Notes: generated by a model from the sequence alone, not told the origin. Shown: positions 31,055 to 40,070, counted from the stretch's first letter. The stretch is DNA of 59,164 nucleotides from Neocallimastix lanati (nom. inval.) (GCA_016946835.1 JACVTC010000288.1:1-59164); one strand, 5' to 3'. Made by a program: numbers and translations.

Positions 31055-33457
31055 TCAAGCTTCTCTGTAAGCGGAGTTAAACTTTACTAAATTTTTAAAG
31101 TGAACATTCCTATCGAGTTGCTTTCCAGTCTTCTGATCGATTAGGGTTGCCGTGTTGAATTGAATTTTTAAAATTTTAAATGGTCCATTGTAATATGGTT
31201 CTAGCTTAGTGCGGCTAAAGTTTCTAACAAGAACAAGATCACCAGCCTTTAATTCTTTTCCCTTTTTCATACTTATTTGTTCTTCTCGTCTTGTTGCCCA
31301 ATACTTGTTAGCATTCTTCACATTTTCGCATGCTTCTCTAGTCCATTGATAATGACGAACAAATTTTTCCATTAAAATTTCATCATATGATTTACCTGCA
31401 TTTTCAATTGTTCTTATGGCTATATCATAAGGCTGTTGGTCTTCTCTTCCATATACTAATTCAAAACTAGAATGTCCAGTAGCTGTATTTTTGGTAGTTC
31501 GAAGTGCCCATAAAGCAGAAGGTAAAACTTCATCCCAATCTTGATTTTTCCTTCCTAATAAACGAAGTAATTTTCCAATTTCTTTATTTCGATTTTCAGT
31601 AAGGCCATTTGATTCAGGGTGGTAAGTAGCTACAAATTTAACATATACATCATAAAGATCAAGAAAGATTTTAGTCATATCAGAAGTGAATTGGACTCCA
31701 TTATCAGTAGTAATAACTTGAGGGACACCATGTCTTGCAAAAACGTTTATTAAAAATTTAATTATATCAGAGGAAGTTATGTTTTCAGTGGGTTCGGCTT
31801 CAACCCATTTGGTAAAGTAATCAACAGTTACTATAATATATTGATTATTATTTCTTGTTTTTGGTAACGGTCCTATAATATCTAATCCTAAATGCACAAA
31901 GGGACCCTCCACTTTAGTTGGATGGTTTTCGGTTGGTTCTGGATATGGTTGAGGACGATTTAACTGGCATTTTTCACAATTACTAACAATTCTTTTGATA
32001 TCTTTAATCATATGATTCCAATAAAAGTTTTTCTTAAGTCTTTGATATGTTTTGTAATATCCTTCGTGGCCAATATTATGAGCTTCTAAAATTAATTTAA
32101 ACCTTTCATTTTCGTCCGTTATTAATTTTCTATAATTTCCATTGTCGATAAAGTAATCTTCACCATCAATAACAGTAAACTTTTCATTAATAAATTCCTT
32201 TATAACTTTAGATAATAATTCTTCATTATTTCCATTAGTAATTTTTGTTAATAATATCTTTCTCTCTTCCTTACTTTTCATTCTTGAAAGAGCATCAGCT
32301 AACACATTCTTTTTGCCTGATTCATATTTTATATTAATTCCAAGCATACTAGCGGTTAGACACCATCTTGTTTGCCTTGCATTCAAAGGTTCTTTATTCT
32401 TAAATAAACCAACTAATGGTTTATGATCTGTGTAAATAGTTGTAGGTAGTGGATTTCCTTCAATATAAGATTTAAATTTAGTCATACAGTAAAACAAAGC
32501 GGTTCCTTCCAAATCGGTAATACCATAATTCTTTTCAGCTTTCTTTAAACTTCTACTTATAAAGTGTATTGGATGCTCCTTACCGGTTTCTTCTTCTTTT
32601 TGTAAAAGAACTCCACCAATTCCATTATACGAAGCATCAGTTCTAATGATAAAAGGTTTGTCAAATGACGGAAATTTTAGAATAGGCGCATTGATTAATT
32701 TTTCTTTTAGGAGTTCAAAGCTTTCTTGTTGTTCTTTATTCCATTCATATTTAGTATTCTTTTTCAATAATTTACATAAAGGTGAGGTAATTTGAGCATA
32801 TTTAGGGATAAAGTCACGATAATACCCTATTGCTCCTAGAAATGATCTTAATTCATGAATTGATGAAGGGGCTTCCCACTTCTTAATAGCTGTTATTTTA
32901 CTTTCCATGGGACTTAATCCTTTAGTAGTAAGTTTGTGACCTAATACATCAACTTCAGTTTGAAGAAAATGGCACTTTTCAATATTAATTTTTAATTTGT
33001 TTTCTTTAAATACTTCTAATACTTGTTTAATATGAATTAAATGTTCTTCGATACTTTTTGAATAGATCAAAACATCATCAATAAATACGTAAACAAATTC
33101 ACCAATAAAAGGGAATAAAATTTTATTCATTTCTCTTTGGAAGGTTGAGGGAGCTCCAGTAAGTCCAAAAGGCATAACCTTAAATTGATAATTTCCAAAC
33201 TTAGTAGTGAAAGTGGTTACTTCAACGCTTTCTTCATCCATTAAGATTTGGTGAAAACCAGAAAATAAATCAAGAGTTGTAAATATTTTAGCTCCTCCGA
33301 GACTATCAAAAATTTCATCTATATATGGAACTGAATAAGAATCTTTTTCTGTCATATCATTGACTTTTCGGTAGTCAATGCACAAGCGCCACTTTCCATT
33401 GTGTTTTAGAATAAGTACTACTGGAGATGACCATTCTGAACAGGATGGTTCTATCAA
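31055..33457 (-). CDS. pol: Ty3/gypsy Pol (RT, RNase H, integrase)
   Basis: About 800 residues. The frame opens about 20 bases before 33457, and no ATG marks a start, so it must be reached by a frame change from pro. RT shows WRLCIDYRKVND, MPFGLTGAP and the catalytic YVFIDD (33074-33085), with Phe where YxDD is usual. RNase H shows RTDASYNGIGG, LEGTAL and YTDHKPL. Integrase has HNIGHEG ... CEKCQ, LDIIGP, TDNGVQF and HPESNGLTENRNKE, and a C-terminal YYNGPFKI module. It is clearly the same clade as the pol at 9812-12466. The codons just before the visible frame (KEEL at the end of pro, then LIKKG here) show that the break falls inside the conserved RT N-terminus. A one-base insertion in the A-run at 33474-33477 explains it better than programmed shifting. 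Confidence 0.9.
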   Translation of the reverse strand: MIEPSCSEWSSPVVLILKHNGKWRLCIDYRKVNDMTEKDSYSVPYIDEIFDSLGGAKIFTTLDLFSGFHQILMDEESVEVTTFTTKFGNYQFKVMPFGLTGAPSTFQREMNKILFPFIGEFVYVFIDDVLIYSKSIEEHLIHIKQVLEVFKENKLKINIEKCHFLQTEVDVLGHKLTTKGLSPMESKITAIKKWEAPSSIHELRSFLGAIGYYRDFIPKYAQITSPLCKLLKKNTKYEWNKEQQESFELLKEKLINAPILKFPSFDKPFIIRTDASYNGIGGVLLQKEEETGKEHPIHFISRSLKKAEKNYGITDLEGTALFYCMTKFKSYIEGNPLPTTIYTDHKPLVGLFKNKEPLNARQTRWCLTASMLGINIKYESGKKNVLADALSRMKSKEERKILLTKITNGNNEELLSKVIKEFINEKFTVIDGEDYFIDNGNYRKLITDENERFKLILEAHNIGHEGYYKTYQRLKKNFYWNHMIKDIKRIVSNCEKCQLNRPQPYPEPTENHPTKVEGPFVHLGLDIIGPLPKTRNNNQYIIVTVDYFTKWVEAEPTENITSSDIIKFLINVFARHGVPQVITTDNGVQFTSDMTKIFLDLYDVYVKFVATYHPESNGLTENRNKEIGKLLRLLGRKNQDWDEVLPSALWALRTTKNTATGHSSFELVYGREDQQPYDIAIRTIENAGKSYDEILMEKFVRHYQWTREACENVKNANKYWATRREEQISMKKGKELKAGDLVLVRNFSRTKLEPYYNGPFKILKIQFNTATLIDQKTGKQLDRNVHFKNLVKFNSAYREA

Positions 33458-33464
33458 TCCTTTC

Positions 33465-35060
33465 TTAATAAGCTTTTGTAAGTTCTTCTTTTAAGATATC
33501 TGATTTTAATTTAGTTAACCTATAACTTCTTAATTTTACTGGCTTTGCATTTGCTTTTAAACGGATCTTATGTGGTGAAAGTTTAGAAGGAGTTAGTTCT
33601 TCTGTTGAAGTGGCAACTATGTCAATCATTTCTTTGAGAATTTTAATAATTTGTTCTTTATAATCTTTATTTAAGGTACTTAAAAATTCATCACTCTCAA
33701 TAAATTCCATTGGAGTTAATTCCTTTATAATTTCCTTTTCATTATTCGTTTCTTTAACTTTTCTAATAGTGCAAATTATACTTTCTTCATCATAATATTG
33801 ATTATTTATTTTAGCTATTTCTTCGTATTCACTTTCTGACAAAAGTTTACATAAACTGTTTAAGGTCGGATGAATAAATAAACAATGATCGATTTGAGTT
33901 TTAAAGTTTATTAACATATCATAAAATGAGTCTTCTTTCTCAATAATTCTAAAGTCCGCATTAAATTCATAATTATTAATTTTTACTGGTAATCGAACAA
34001 TAATTCCTTCCGAGTATTCTTCATCTTGTGTTGCTAGTTGGATTCTTCCACGACTTTTTCCAACTGTTTCATATTCACCAGGTAATTTATCAAAATACTG
34101 CTTAGTAACGATGCTTAGGTTACTACAAGAATCAATTAAAAGTTTTCCTAGTACTCCGTCAACACTTGCATCAACCATTGCTAAGTCTTCTTCGGCTACT
34201 TCATTACTTTTACTTATGTAGCTATGATCATAGTTATTCACTAATAAAGTTCGTGCTATTACATTGTCTACAGTTCCAATTATTTTAGACTTTTCTAACT
34301 TTAAACCTTGAGTTAATTGTGAACGAATTTTCGGACATGCATTCAAGAGTTGACCTATCGTAATACTGGATTTAAGATTATTTAAATCATCCATAATATT
34401 GTAAGGTTCTTTATTATTCATCATTTTGATATTCCTTTTTACTAACTGAGTATTTCCATTATTAGTTTCTTTAGTTTTTGTTGAAATTAATTTTTCCAAA
34501 GTATTAGTTTTATTTTGTTGATTATCTTTATTCATTTCTATATCTTCTATTTCATTATCGATTACGAGTATATCTTCAGATTCAACTTTTTCCTTTCCTT
34601 TTGATGAATAATTGTTGTTTTCTTCTTTACTTTCTCTTACTCTTGTTATTTTTCTTAATTCCTTTTCTTTTTGTTTTTCTTTGTTAATATTTGGTTGAGT
34701 TAAAATTGAAGGAAGTATTTGATTTTTATAAACTTTATTTGGTTTATTATGTAGCTCATTTTCTTTCTTCTTTCTTAAAGCAGGAGTTGCGAAAGGACGT
34801 GGATTATCTTTTAAACTTTTATGTACTTTCTTGGAATTATTTTCTTCTTTTTCGCTGTTATTATCATTCATTTTTCTTTTTATAGCATTTATAATGATAT
34901 CATCCTCACTTTCAGTTGTGTCACTAAAATCAGATTCTTCAGATTCTTCATTAAAGGAATTATTATCAATTGGAGTATTCTTAGTAAAAGTATTATTTTG
35001 TAAATTATTTAATGAAGCTATTGTTTTGTCATTGGGAGTGCTTCTGCTCCCATTTAGAAG
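33465..35060 (-). CDS. pro: Pro domain of Gag-Pro, read in the -1 frame (retropepsin and linker)
   Basis: The frame is open from the gag slip site at 35060 down to the stop at 33465. The first internal ATG is at 34871. The N-terminal part is highly charged and asparagine/lysine-rich, probably disordered. The protease core starts near residue 230 (from the internal ATG): VDGVLGKLLIDSCSNLSIV with catalytic Asp at 34131-34133 (Asp 247), then MLINFKTQIDH in place of ILGxDWL. The triad is D-S-C instead of the usual D-S/T-G. The C-terminus (LSPHKI, KLRSYRLTKLKS) is the linker into RT. Translation most likely starts as gag and shifts -1 at UUUAAAC. Confidence 0.8.
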   Translation of the reverse strand, partial: LLNGSRSTPNDKTIASLNNLQNNTFTKNTPIDNNSFNEESEESDFSDTTESEDDIIINAIKRKMNDNNSEKEENNSKKVHKSLKDNPRPFATPALRKKKENELHNKPNKVYKNQILPSILTQPNINKEKQKEKELRKITRVRESKEENNNYSSKGKEKVESEDILVIDNEIEDIEMNKDNQQNKTNTLEKLISTKTKETNNGNTQLVKRNIKMMNNKEPYNIMDDLNNLKSSITIGQLLNACPKIRSQLTQGLKLEKSKIIGTVDNVIARTLLVNNYDHSYISKSNEVAEEDLAMVDASVDGVLGKLLIDSCSNLSIVTKQYFDKLPGEYETVGKSRGRIQLATQDEEYSEGIIVRLPVKINNYEFNADFRIIEKEDSFYDMLINFKTQIDHCLFIHPTLNSLCKLLSESEYEEIAKINNQYYDEESIICTIRKVKETNNEKEIIKELTPMEFIESDEFLSTLNKDYKEQIIKILKEMIDIVATSTEELTPSKLSPHKIRLKANAKPVKLRSYRLTKLKSDILKEELTKAY

Positions 35061-35066
35061 TTTAAA
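35014..35066 (-). promoter_or_regulatory. -1 ribosomal frameshift signal (UUUAAAC plus pseudoknot) between gag and pro
   Basis: In the gag frame the last codons read TCT TTA AAC TTC TAA. They contain the heptamer T TTA AAC (35060-35066). A 7-nt spacer (35053-35059) follows, then stem 1 TGGGAG (35047-35052) with CTCCCA (35033-35038), whose 8-nt loop CAGAAGCA carries GAAGC (35040-35044). This pairs with GCTTC downstream (35014-35018) across a 14-nt A-rich loop, giving an H-type pseudoknot. A -1 slip enters exactly the open pro frame. All parts match classical frameshift sites. Confidence 0.85.
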
Positions 35067-35965
35067 GACTTTTTGGAATATATTTCTTTTTTATTTTTTT
35101 CCATAATCTTATTTAATTGAGGGCAATAGTATGAGTAATGACCTTCTTCCTTACAGAAGAAGCAAGTTTTAACAGATAAATTTCTCATTTTCTGGGTTGA
35201 TTCTTCTATAATATCTTGAGGTTTCAGTTTATTATTTGTTTGACTTGTTTGGAAAGTTTCGTTTCTTCTTTTAGGATAAAGTCTTGAAGTAGTACTGTTT
35301 TGATTATTTTGATTATGCTGGGAATTATTAACATTATAGGTATTAATATTATTGTTCCTTACAGAAAGTCTATCTACTTTCTCGGCAATTTTGAAAGCTT
35401 TCTCCATACTTATATCATCTTTAAGGGATAATTTCTTCCAGGCTTCATAATTATTTTGAATAGAATCAATATAATCTAGTACACCGATGCGCTTTCTTCT
35501 CTTTTTATCAAGTTTAGTGTACAAAGTTCTATATCTTACATTAAAGTCCTTAATCTTTTCGTTTCTTTTAATTCGCATTGCACGAAGTTCTTTAAGAAGT
35601 AAATTTTGGTCTTCTTTAATACCGTAAAAATTTTCAAGACTTGAAATAATTTTTCCAAGAGAAGGAAATTTAATATCATCATCAACATTTTCTTCTTCAT
35701 CATGTTCTTCTTCTTCATCTGATGAATCATCACTTTCATCATCACTATCTTCTCCCAAATCTTCAATAACGCGTTGTACTTCACCAGAGCTGGTAAGTAA
35801 ACAAGCATTAAATATTGTTTCTGGATCTGTGATACCTTGTATCTTGATCCAAAGTTTCAATTCAGTAGCCCAGGACTTAATATCTAAATTGTCCTTGCTA
35901 AGTTTCACAATATCTCTCAATTCTTTTTTCAATTCTTTAAAGCTCAAAGTTGTTTCTTTGGACAT
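35054..35965 (-). CDS. gag: Gag (capsid and nucleocapsid) of element H
   Basis: 303 residues from the ATG at 35965 (MSKETTLSFKELKK). Ten further codons upstream are open but contain no ATG. A Ty3-type capsid region includes WATELKLWIKIQG and LLKELRAMRIKRNEKIKDF. An acidic stretch (EDSDDESDDSSDEEEEHDEE) lies around residues 75-100. A single CCHC zinc knuckle, CFFCKEEGHYSYYC (C-X2-C-X4-H-X4-C), lies near the C-terminus, followed by a basic tail. Its stop codon overlaps the frameshift region that gives access to pro. Confidence 0.85.
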   Translation of the reverse strand: MSKETTLSFKELKKELRDIVKLSKDNLDIKSWATELKLWIKIQGITDPETIFNACLLTSSGEVQRVIEDLGEDSDDESDDSSDEEEEHDEEENVDDDIKFPSLGKIISSLENFYGIKEDQNLLLKELRAMRIKRNEKIKDFNVRYRTLYTKLDKKRRKRIGVLDYIDSIQNNYEAWKKLSLKDDISMEKAFKIAEKVDRLSVRNNNINTYNVNNSQHNQNNQNSTTSRLYPKRRNETFQTSQTNNKLKPQDIIEESTQKMRNLSVKTCFFCKEEGHYSYYCPQLNKIMEKNKKEIYSKKSLNF

Positions 35966-36474
35966 TTTGTCTAAATATGAGGTGATTAAATACAAATAAA
36001 TTTGGGAAATCCAACTTTCAAAATGTAATTTAATAGGTAATTTAATATCGAATCAATTTTTAAAACAATATATTTTAGTAACTTTTGAAAATAATAATTT
36101 TATTTGCTTTCTTTAGTAGATATAAGCTCGAAATCCTTATCGACAACTTAGTAGAAATTATAAAGCACGAGGTTCTTTTCGACTACTTTATTAAGAATAA
36201 TTTTAAGTTCGAAATCTTTATCGACAACTTAATAGAATAATTTTAAGTTCGAAGTCTTTATCGACAACTTAATAGAATAATTTTAAGTTCGAAATCTTTA
36301 TCGACAACTTAATAGAATAATTTTAAGTTCGAAATCTTTATCGACAACTTAATAGAATAATTTTAAGTTCGAAATCTTTATCGACAACTTAATGGAATAA
36401 TTTTAAGTTCGAAATCTTTATCGACAACTTAATGGAATAATTTTAAGTTCGAAATCTTTATCGACCACTTGAAT
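35966..36474 (-). repeat. Leader of element H with a 40-bp tandem repeat
   Basis: TTTTAAGTTCGAAATCTTTA starts at 36201, 36241, 36281, 36321, 36361, 36401 and 36441: seven nearly identical units at exactly 40-bp spacing, plus a degenerate unit at about 36121. Each contains TTCGAA and ATCGACAACTT. It lies in the untranslated leader between the structured block and gag. No coding function. Confidence 0.95.
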
Positions 36475-36639
36475 TTTGTAATTTAGTATATTTGTAGTAA
36501 TAAATTTAGAAGCAAAGTTTTATTTGTTATTTTCACCTTTCAAAAATTTTTCTTTTTAAACGATAAATATTGTATTGTTATAGCTAATAAAATTATTAAT
36601 TAATTATAATTATTAAATACAAAAAAAAATAATCTTTAT

Positions 36640-36810
36640 TGTCGTACAATCTGATAGTACACACTGTCTGACGTGCAGCTTACCTAATGGTGTCATGCCA
36701 CGCGTGTGCCACGATTACTATATTCAATATAAAATATAGCAGTTCAGAGCCCACTAGCCCAATTACTATGTAGGATAAACTTAATCCGATAATCTATGTA
36801 CGGAATAAAA
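36640..36810 (-). ncRNA. Conserved structured leader block of element H
   Basis: Counterpart of 28808-28960. Shared minus-strand blocks in the same order are GGATTAAGTTTA, GGGCTCTGAACTG, TAATCGTGGCAC, GACACCATTA and GTAAGCTG. The hairpin CTATATT (36718-36724) / AATATAG (36733-36739) occupies the same position as the TCTGTTT/AAACAGA hairpin of element E, with five of seven pairs changed on both sides. The reading frame is closed here, so selection appears to act on RNA. Role unknown. Confidence 0.5.
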
Positions 36811-37039
36811 AAAATTTTAAAAGTATTCAATAATATTTTTATTAACTAATAAAAATTAACTAAAAACACAATATTTTCAAAGTAAATTAAGATTCTATTA
36901 CAGGAATTATATAAACAAATAAAGTATCAGTAATAAAAAAAAATAAAAAAAATTTAAATGGCGAAGTTAGCCAAAGTCTGATACTTTATATAATAAAGTG
37001 CCTTATAACTAGCACAAAGAAAAGTAAAAAAAAATATAT

Positions 37040-37200
37040 ATAAAAAAAACAATCTTACGCCTTCGGTGACGTAAGCTCCTTATTCGCCAGTGCTTGGAAA
37101 GTACCCGCACCTTCGTGTGTTGAAACGTTGAAGGCTGAACTATTATTACCGGGTCGGTAACCAAATACCTTCGTCTACTTTCCAATTAATCTCCAAATTA
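37040..37200 (-). ncRNA. Second GC-richer structured region in leader H
   Basis: Between the primer site and the conserved block the leader is unusually GC-rich. On the minus strand GGAAAGTA (about 37177) and TACTTTCC (about 37095) can form an 8-bp closing stem. Inside it is the hairpin TTACCG/CGGTAA, and next to it CTTACG/CGTAAG (about 37055-37076). Element E has no clear counterpart. Possibly a packaging or dimerisation signal; inferred only. Confidence 0.35.
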
Positions 37201-37476
37201 ACTACTATTCAATAACCTACTATGAATAGAGTTAATTTGTTGCTATCTGAGAATACACTGTGTATGAGCTCTATCCGCTCCTTGTTATAATTTTACAAAA
37301 TTTGTTTTTTTAGAATCTTAATTTTACTTATTTAAAAAAAAATTTTTTTTTTATATATATATATCAAACAAGCGCCATAGGTTAATCAAAGGATTAACGA
37401 CTTACTTGTTTATCAATATAAAATAAAAAAAAATTAAAAAAAAATCTATGTTATTTACTATTATTTCTATTTAATT

Positions 37477-37493
37477 CCCCGATATCTCCACCA
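37477..37493 (-). promoter_or_regulatory. tRNA primer-binding site of element H
   Basis: On the minus strand TGGTGGAGATATCGGGG lies 6 nt downstream of the 5' LTR. Its complement, CCCCGATATCTCCACCA, has the form of a tRNA 3' end: T-stem, seven acceptor bases, discriminator A and CCA. It matches neither tRNA gene in this window. The primer is a tRNA whose acceptor starts GGAGATA, identity unknown. Confidence 0.8.
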
Positions 37494-37499
37494 TATAAA

Positions 37500-37800
37500 T
37501 GTTAAGGTTTTAGAGAATTAAATAAAAATAAAGTAAGGAAACACAAATTTTATTTATTTATTTATTTATTTTATTTATAATTTATTAATTTATTTGATGA
37601 TATTTAAAAATTAGTAGCAAAATTTACAACTATTTATACTTTTTTTCAAGGCATAAAAGTTGTTCTTGCCACTAAATTACATTTTATTTATTTTTTTTTT
37701 TTTTTATAAAAACTATTAAATTTAAATTGATTTTTATAATTAATTATATAAAATTTAATTATAACAATATAAATAAAATACATTTATAATATTAATAAAA

Positions 37801-37842
<42 letters not shown>

Positions 37843-38336
37843 TATTATTTAAAATATCTAAAATATTACTAATAAGAATTTATTTAATTGGCTATAATTT
37901 TTATTACAATCTGTTAAAATATTCAAATAAAAATAAAAATACTATTCTAATATAAAGGTTTTTAATAAAATAAAATATTTTTCAATATAAAATAAAACAT
38001 TTCGATATAAAATTTTATAATAAAAAGTTAAAATATAATATATAAATTTTTAATTATCAATATATAAAAATATTATTAATATAAATTTTCATTATTAATA
38101 TAAAAAAAAATAAGATTTATTATTAATATTGCTAATATAAGTTTTAAATATATAAAAATATTACTATTAATATAAGATTTAATATAAAAATATAAAGTTT
38201 AATATAATATTTGATTTAATTTTTGATCTTTGGATTTAAAAATTTATTAAAGTACAAAAATAATAATGTACACATAATGTATTAGAAATAAATCGTAGAT
38301 TTAATTAAGAATGCATTATTTAGTACATTCTTATCA
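37500..38336 (-). mobile_element. 5' LTR of element H
   Basis: An 837-bp LTR, nearly identical to 30216-31036. It differs mainly in T-run length near 37800. TATAAATA box at 37631-37638 (minus). It ends 13 bp from tRNA-Val. Confidence 0.9.
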
Positions 38337-38349
38337 AAAAATATAAATT

Positions 38350-38422
38350 ATCCGAATAGTGTAGTGGTTATCACGTTTGCTTTACACGCAAAAGGTCTCC
38401 GGTTCGAACCCGGGTTCGGGTA
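38350..38422 (+). tRNA. tRNA-Val (anticodon TAC)
   Basis: A complete cloverleaf. The acceptor is ATCCGAA/TTCGGGT with one T-G pair and discriminator A. The D-arm is GTGTAGTGGTTATCAC (A box), the anticodon arm TTTGC-TTTACAC-GCAAA (anticodon TAC, reads GTA, Val), and the T-arm TCCGG-TTCGAAC-CCGGG (B box). 73 nt, no intron, no encoded CCA. A TTTT terminator follows at 38426-38429. Retroelement H ends 13 bp upstream. Confidence 0.96.
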
Positions 38423-39520
38423 AAGTTTTAATTTTATATATTTTATGTATAAATAACAGTCAATATTCATTAATTAATAATCTAGGGTTTTTAATTTTTT
38501 TTTTTTTTTTGAATAGTATGAAATACTCTACTATTAAACTTTTTTATTTTTTTATATTTTATTTTATTTTTTATTTTTTATTTTTTATTTTTTATTATTT
38601 ATTTTTTAATTTTTAATTTTTATTTTTTATTTTTTATTTTATATTTTTTATTTTTTATTTTTTATTTTTTTGTTTAAATTTTAGTAAAATTTTTTTATAA
38701 AATTATTTCATTTATTAATATATATTAGATTAAATTCTAATATAGGATTAAATATGATATTAAATCAATTATATTCATTCATTAATATATTATGAAATAT
38801 ACTGTGATTATATATAATTTGTTCTTATTCCTCTTTAAATTTATATTGAAACTATTGAAAAATTTAATAGAATTTTACTTTCCTTGGAATTGGTGGATCA
38901 TCCATCCAACTTCTTATTCTACTATAATAAAATTAACATTAAAATAATTTAAATTAAAATAATTAAAATAATTATAATAAAATTAAAATTAAAATTAAAG
39001 TTATAATTAAAATAATTATAATTATAATAAAATAATTATAATAATTATTTTATTATAATTATTTTATTATAATTATAATTATTTTAATTATAATTCATTT
39101 GATTATAGTATAATTAAATATATAAGTGGATTATAATTTGTGATATTATTTTATTTATTTATTTATTTATATATTATTTGTTAATATTTTAGTTTTAATT
39201 ATATAAAAATAATATTTTTTTTCTTTTATGTAAAAATAAATCTTCACGTCATTATTAGACGGGAGGTTTAACTTGGTTTAAATTTCTTAGATAGAAAATA
39301 TTAATATTAATAAAATAATAATATAATTATACTAAATTAAAAAAAAAATAATAAGCATATCATTATTTTTAATCCTACTTTTTTTTCCTAATAAATTTTT
39401 TTTATCATTTTTTTAATTGTTTGCTTCTTAATTTTTATTTTTTTGTGCCTTTAAATTATTTTTATTTTATTTATAATTAAAGTTTTTAATTTCATCATTA
39501 ACAGAAAATATTTAATTATT
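38423..39520. other. AT-rich intergenic stretch
   Basis: No gene. T-rich ATTTTTT repeats (38540-38665) and (AATTA)n/(AATAATTAT) simple repeats with imperfect inverted symmetry (38930-39090). Confidence 0.6.
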
Positions 39521-40070
39521 TATTATTATTATTTATTAATAAATACTCTTTTTATTATTTATTATTTATTTTTTATTATTTATTAATAAATACTCTTTTT
39601 ATTATTGATTATTTATTTATTTATTATTTATTATTTATTATTTATTATTTATTATTTATTATTTATTAATAAATACTCTTTTTATTATTTATTATTTATT
39701 ATTTATTAATAAATACTCTTTTTATTACTTATTATTTATTATTTATTAATAAATACTCTTCTTATTATTTATTATTTATTATTTATTAATAAATACTCTT
39801 TTTATTATTTATTATTTATTATTTATTAATAAATACTCTTTTTATTACTTATTATTTATTATTTATTAATAAATACTCTTCTTATTATTTATTATTTATT
39901 ATTTATTATTTATTAATAAATACTCTTCTTATTATTTATTATTTATTAATAAATACTCTTCTTATTATTTATTATTTATTATTTGTTAATAAATACTCTT
40001 TTTATTATTTATTATTTATTATTTATTAATAAATACTCTTTTTATTATTTATTATTTAATTATTCCATTA
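39521..40070. repeat. Minisatellite with TTATTAATAAATACTC motif
   Basis: At least ten units of about 50 bp combine (TTATTATTTA)n with TTATTAATAAATACTCTTTT. The same motif appears as short arrays at about 54400-54575 and 56020-56110. Confidence 0.9.

Larger units (their letters stand above)
30216..38336 (-). mobile_element. Ty3/gypsy LTR retrotransposon H, nearly complete, beside tRNA-Val
   Basis: Complete architecture on the minus strand: 5' LTR (37500-38336), tRNA primer site (37477-37493), long structured leader, gag (35054-35965), pro (-1 frame, 33465-35060), pol (31055-33478), polypurine-like motif and 3' LTR (30216-31036). The two LTRs are nearly identical apart from homopolymer lengths, so insertion was recent. 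AAAA on both outer sides fits a 4-5 bp target duplication. The outer edge of the 5' LTR is 13 bp from the tRNA-Val 5' end, as expected for Ty3-type targeting. The only lesion seen is a one-base shift between pro and pol. Confidence 0.9.

Noticed and set aside
36201-36474. CRISPR-like regular repeats
   Set aside because: The 40-bp units are tandem copies without unique spacers, and the context is a eukaryotic retroelement leader.
36640-36810. Hammerhead or other self-cleaving ribozyme in the leader block
   Set aside because: No CTGATGA...GAAA core or other ribozyme signature seen.
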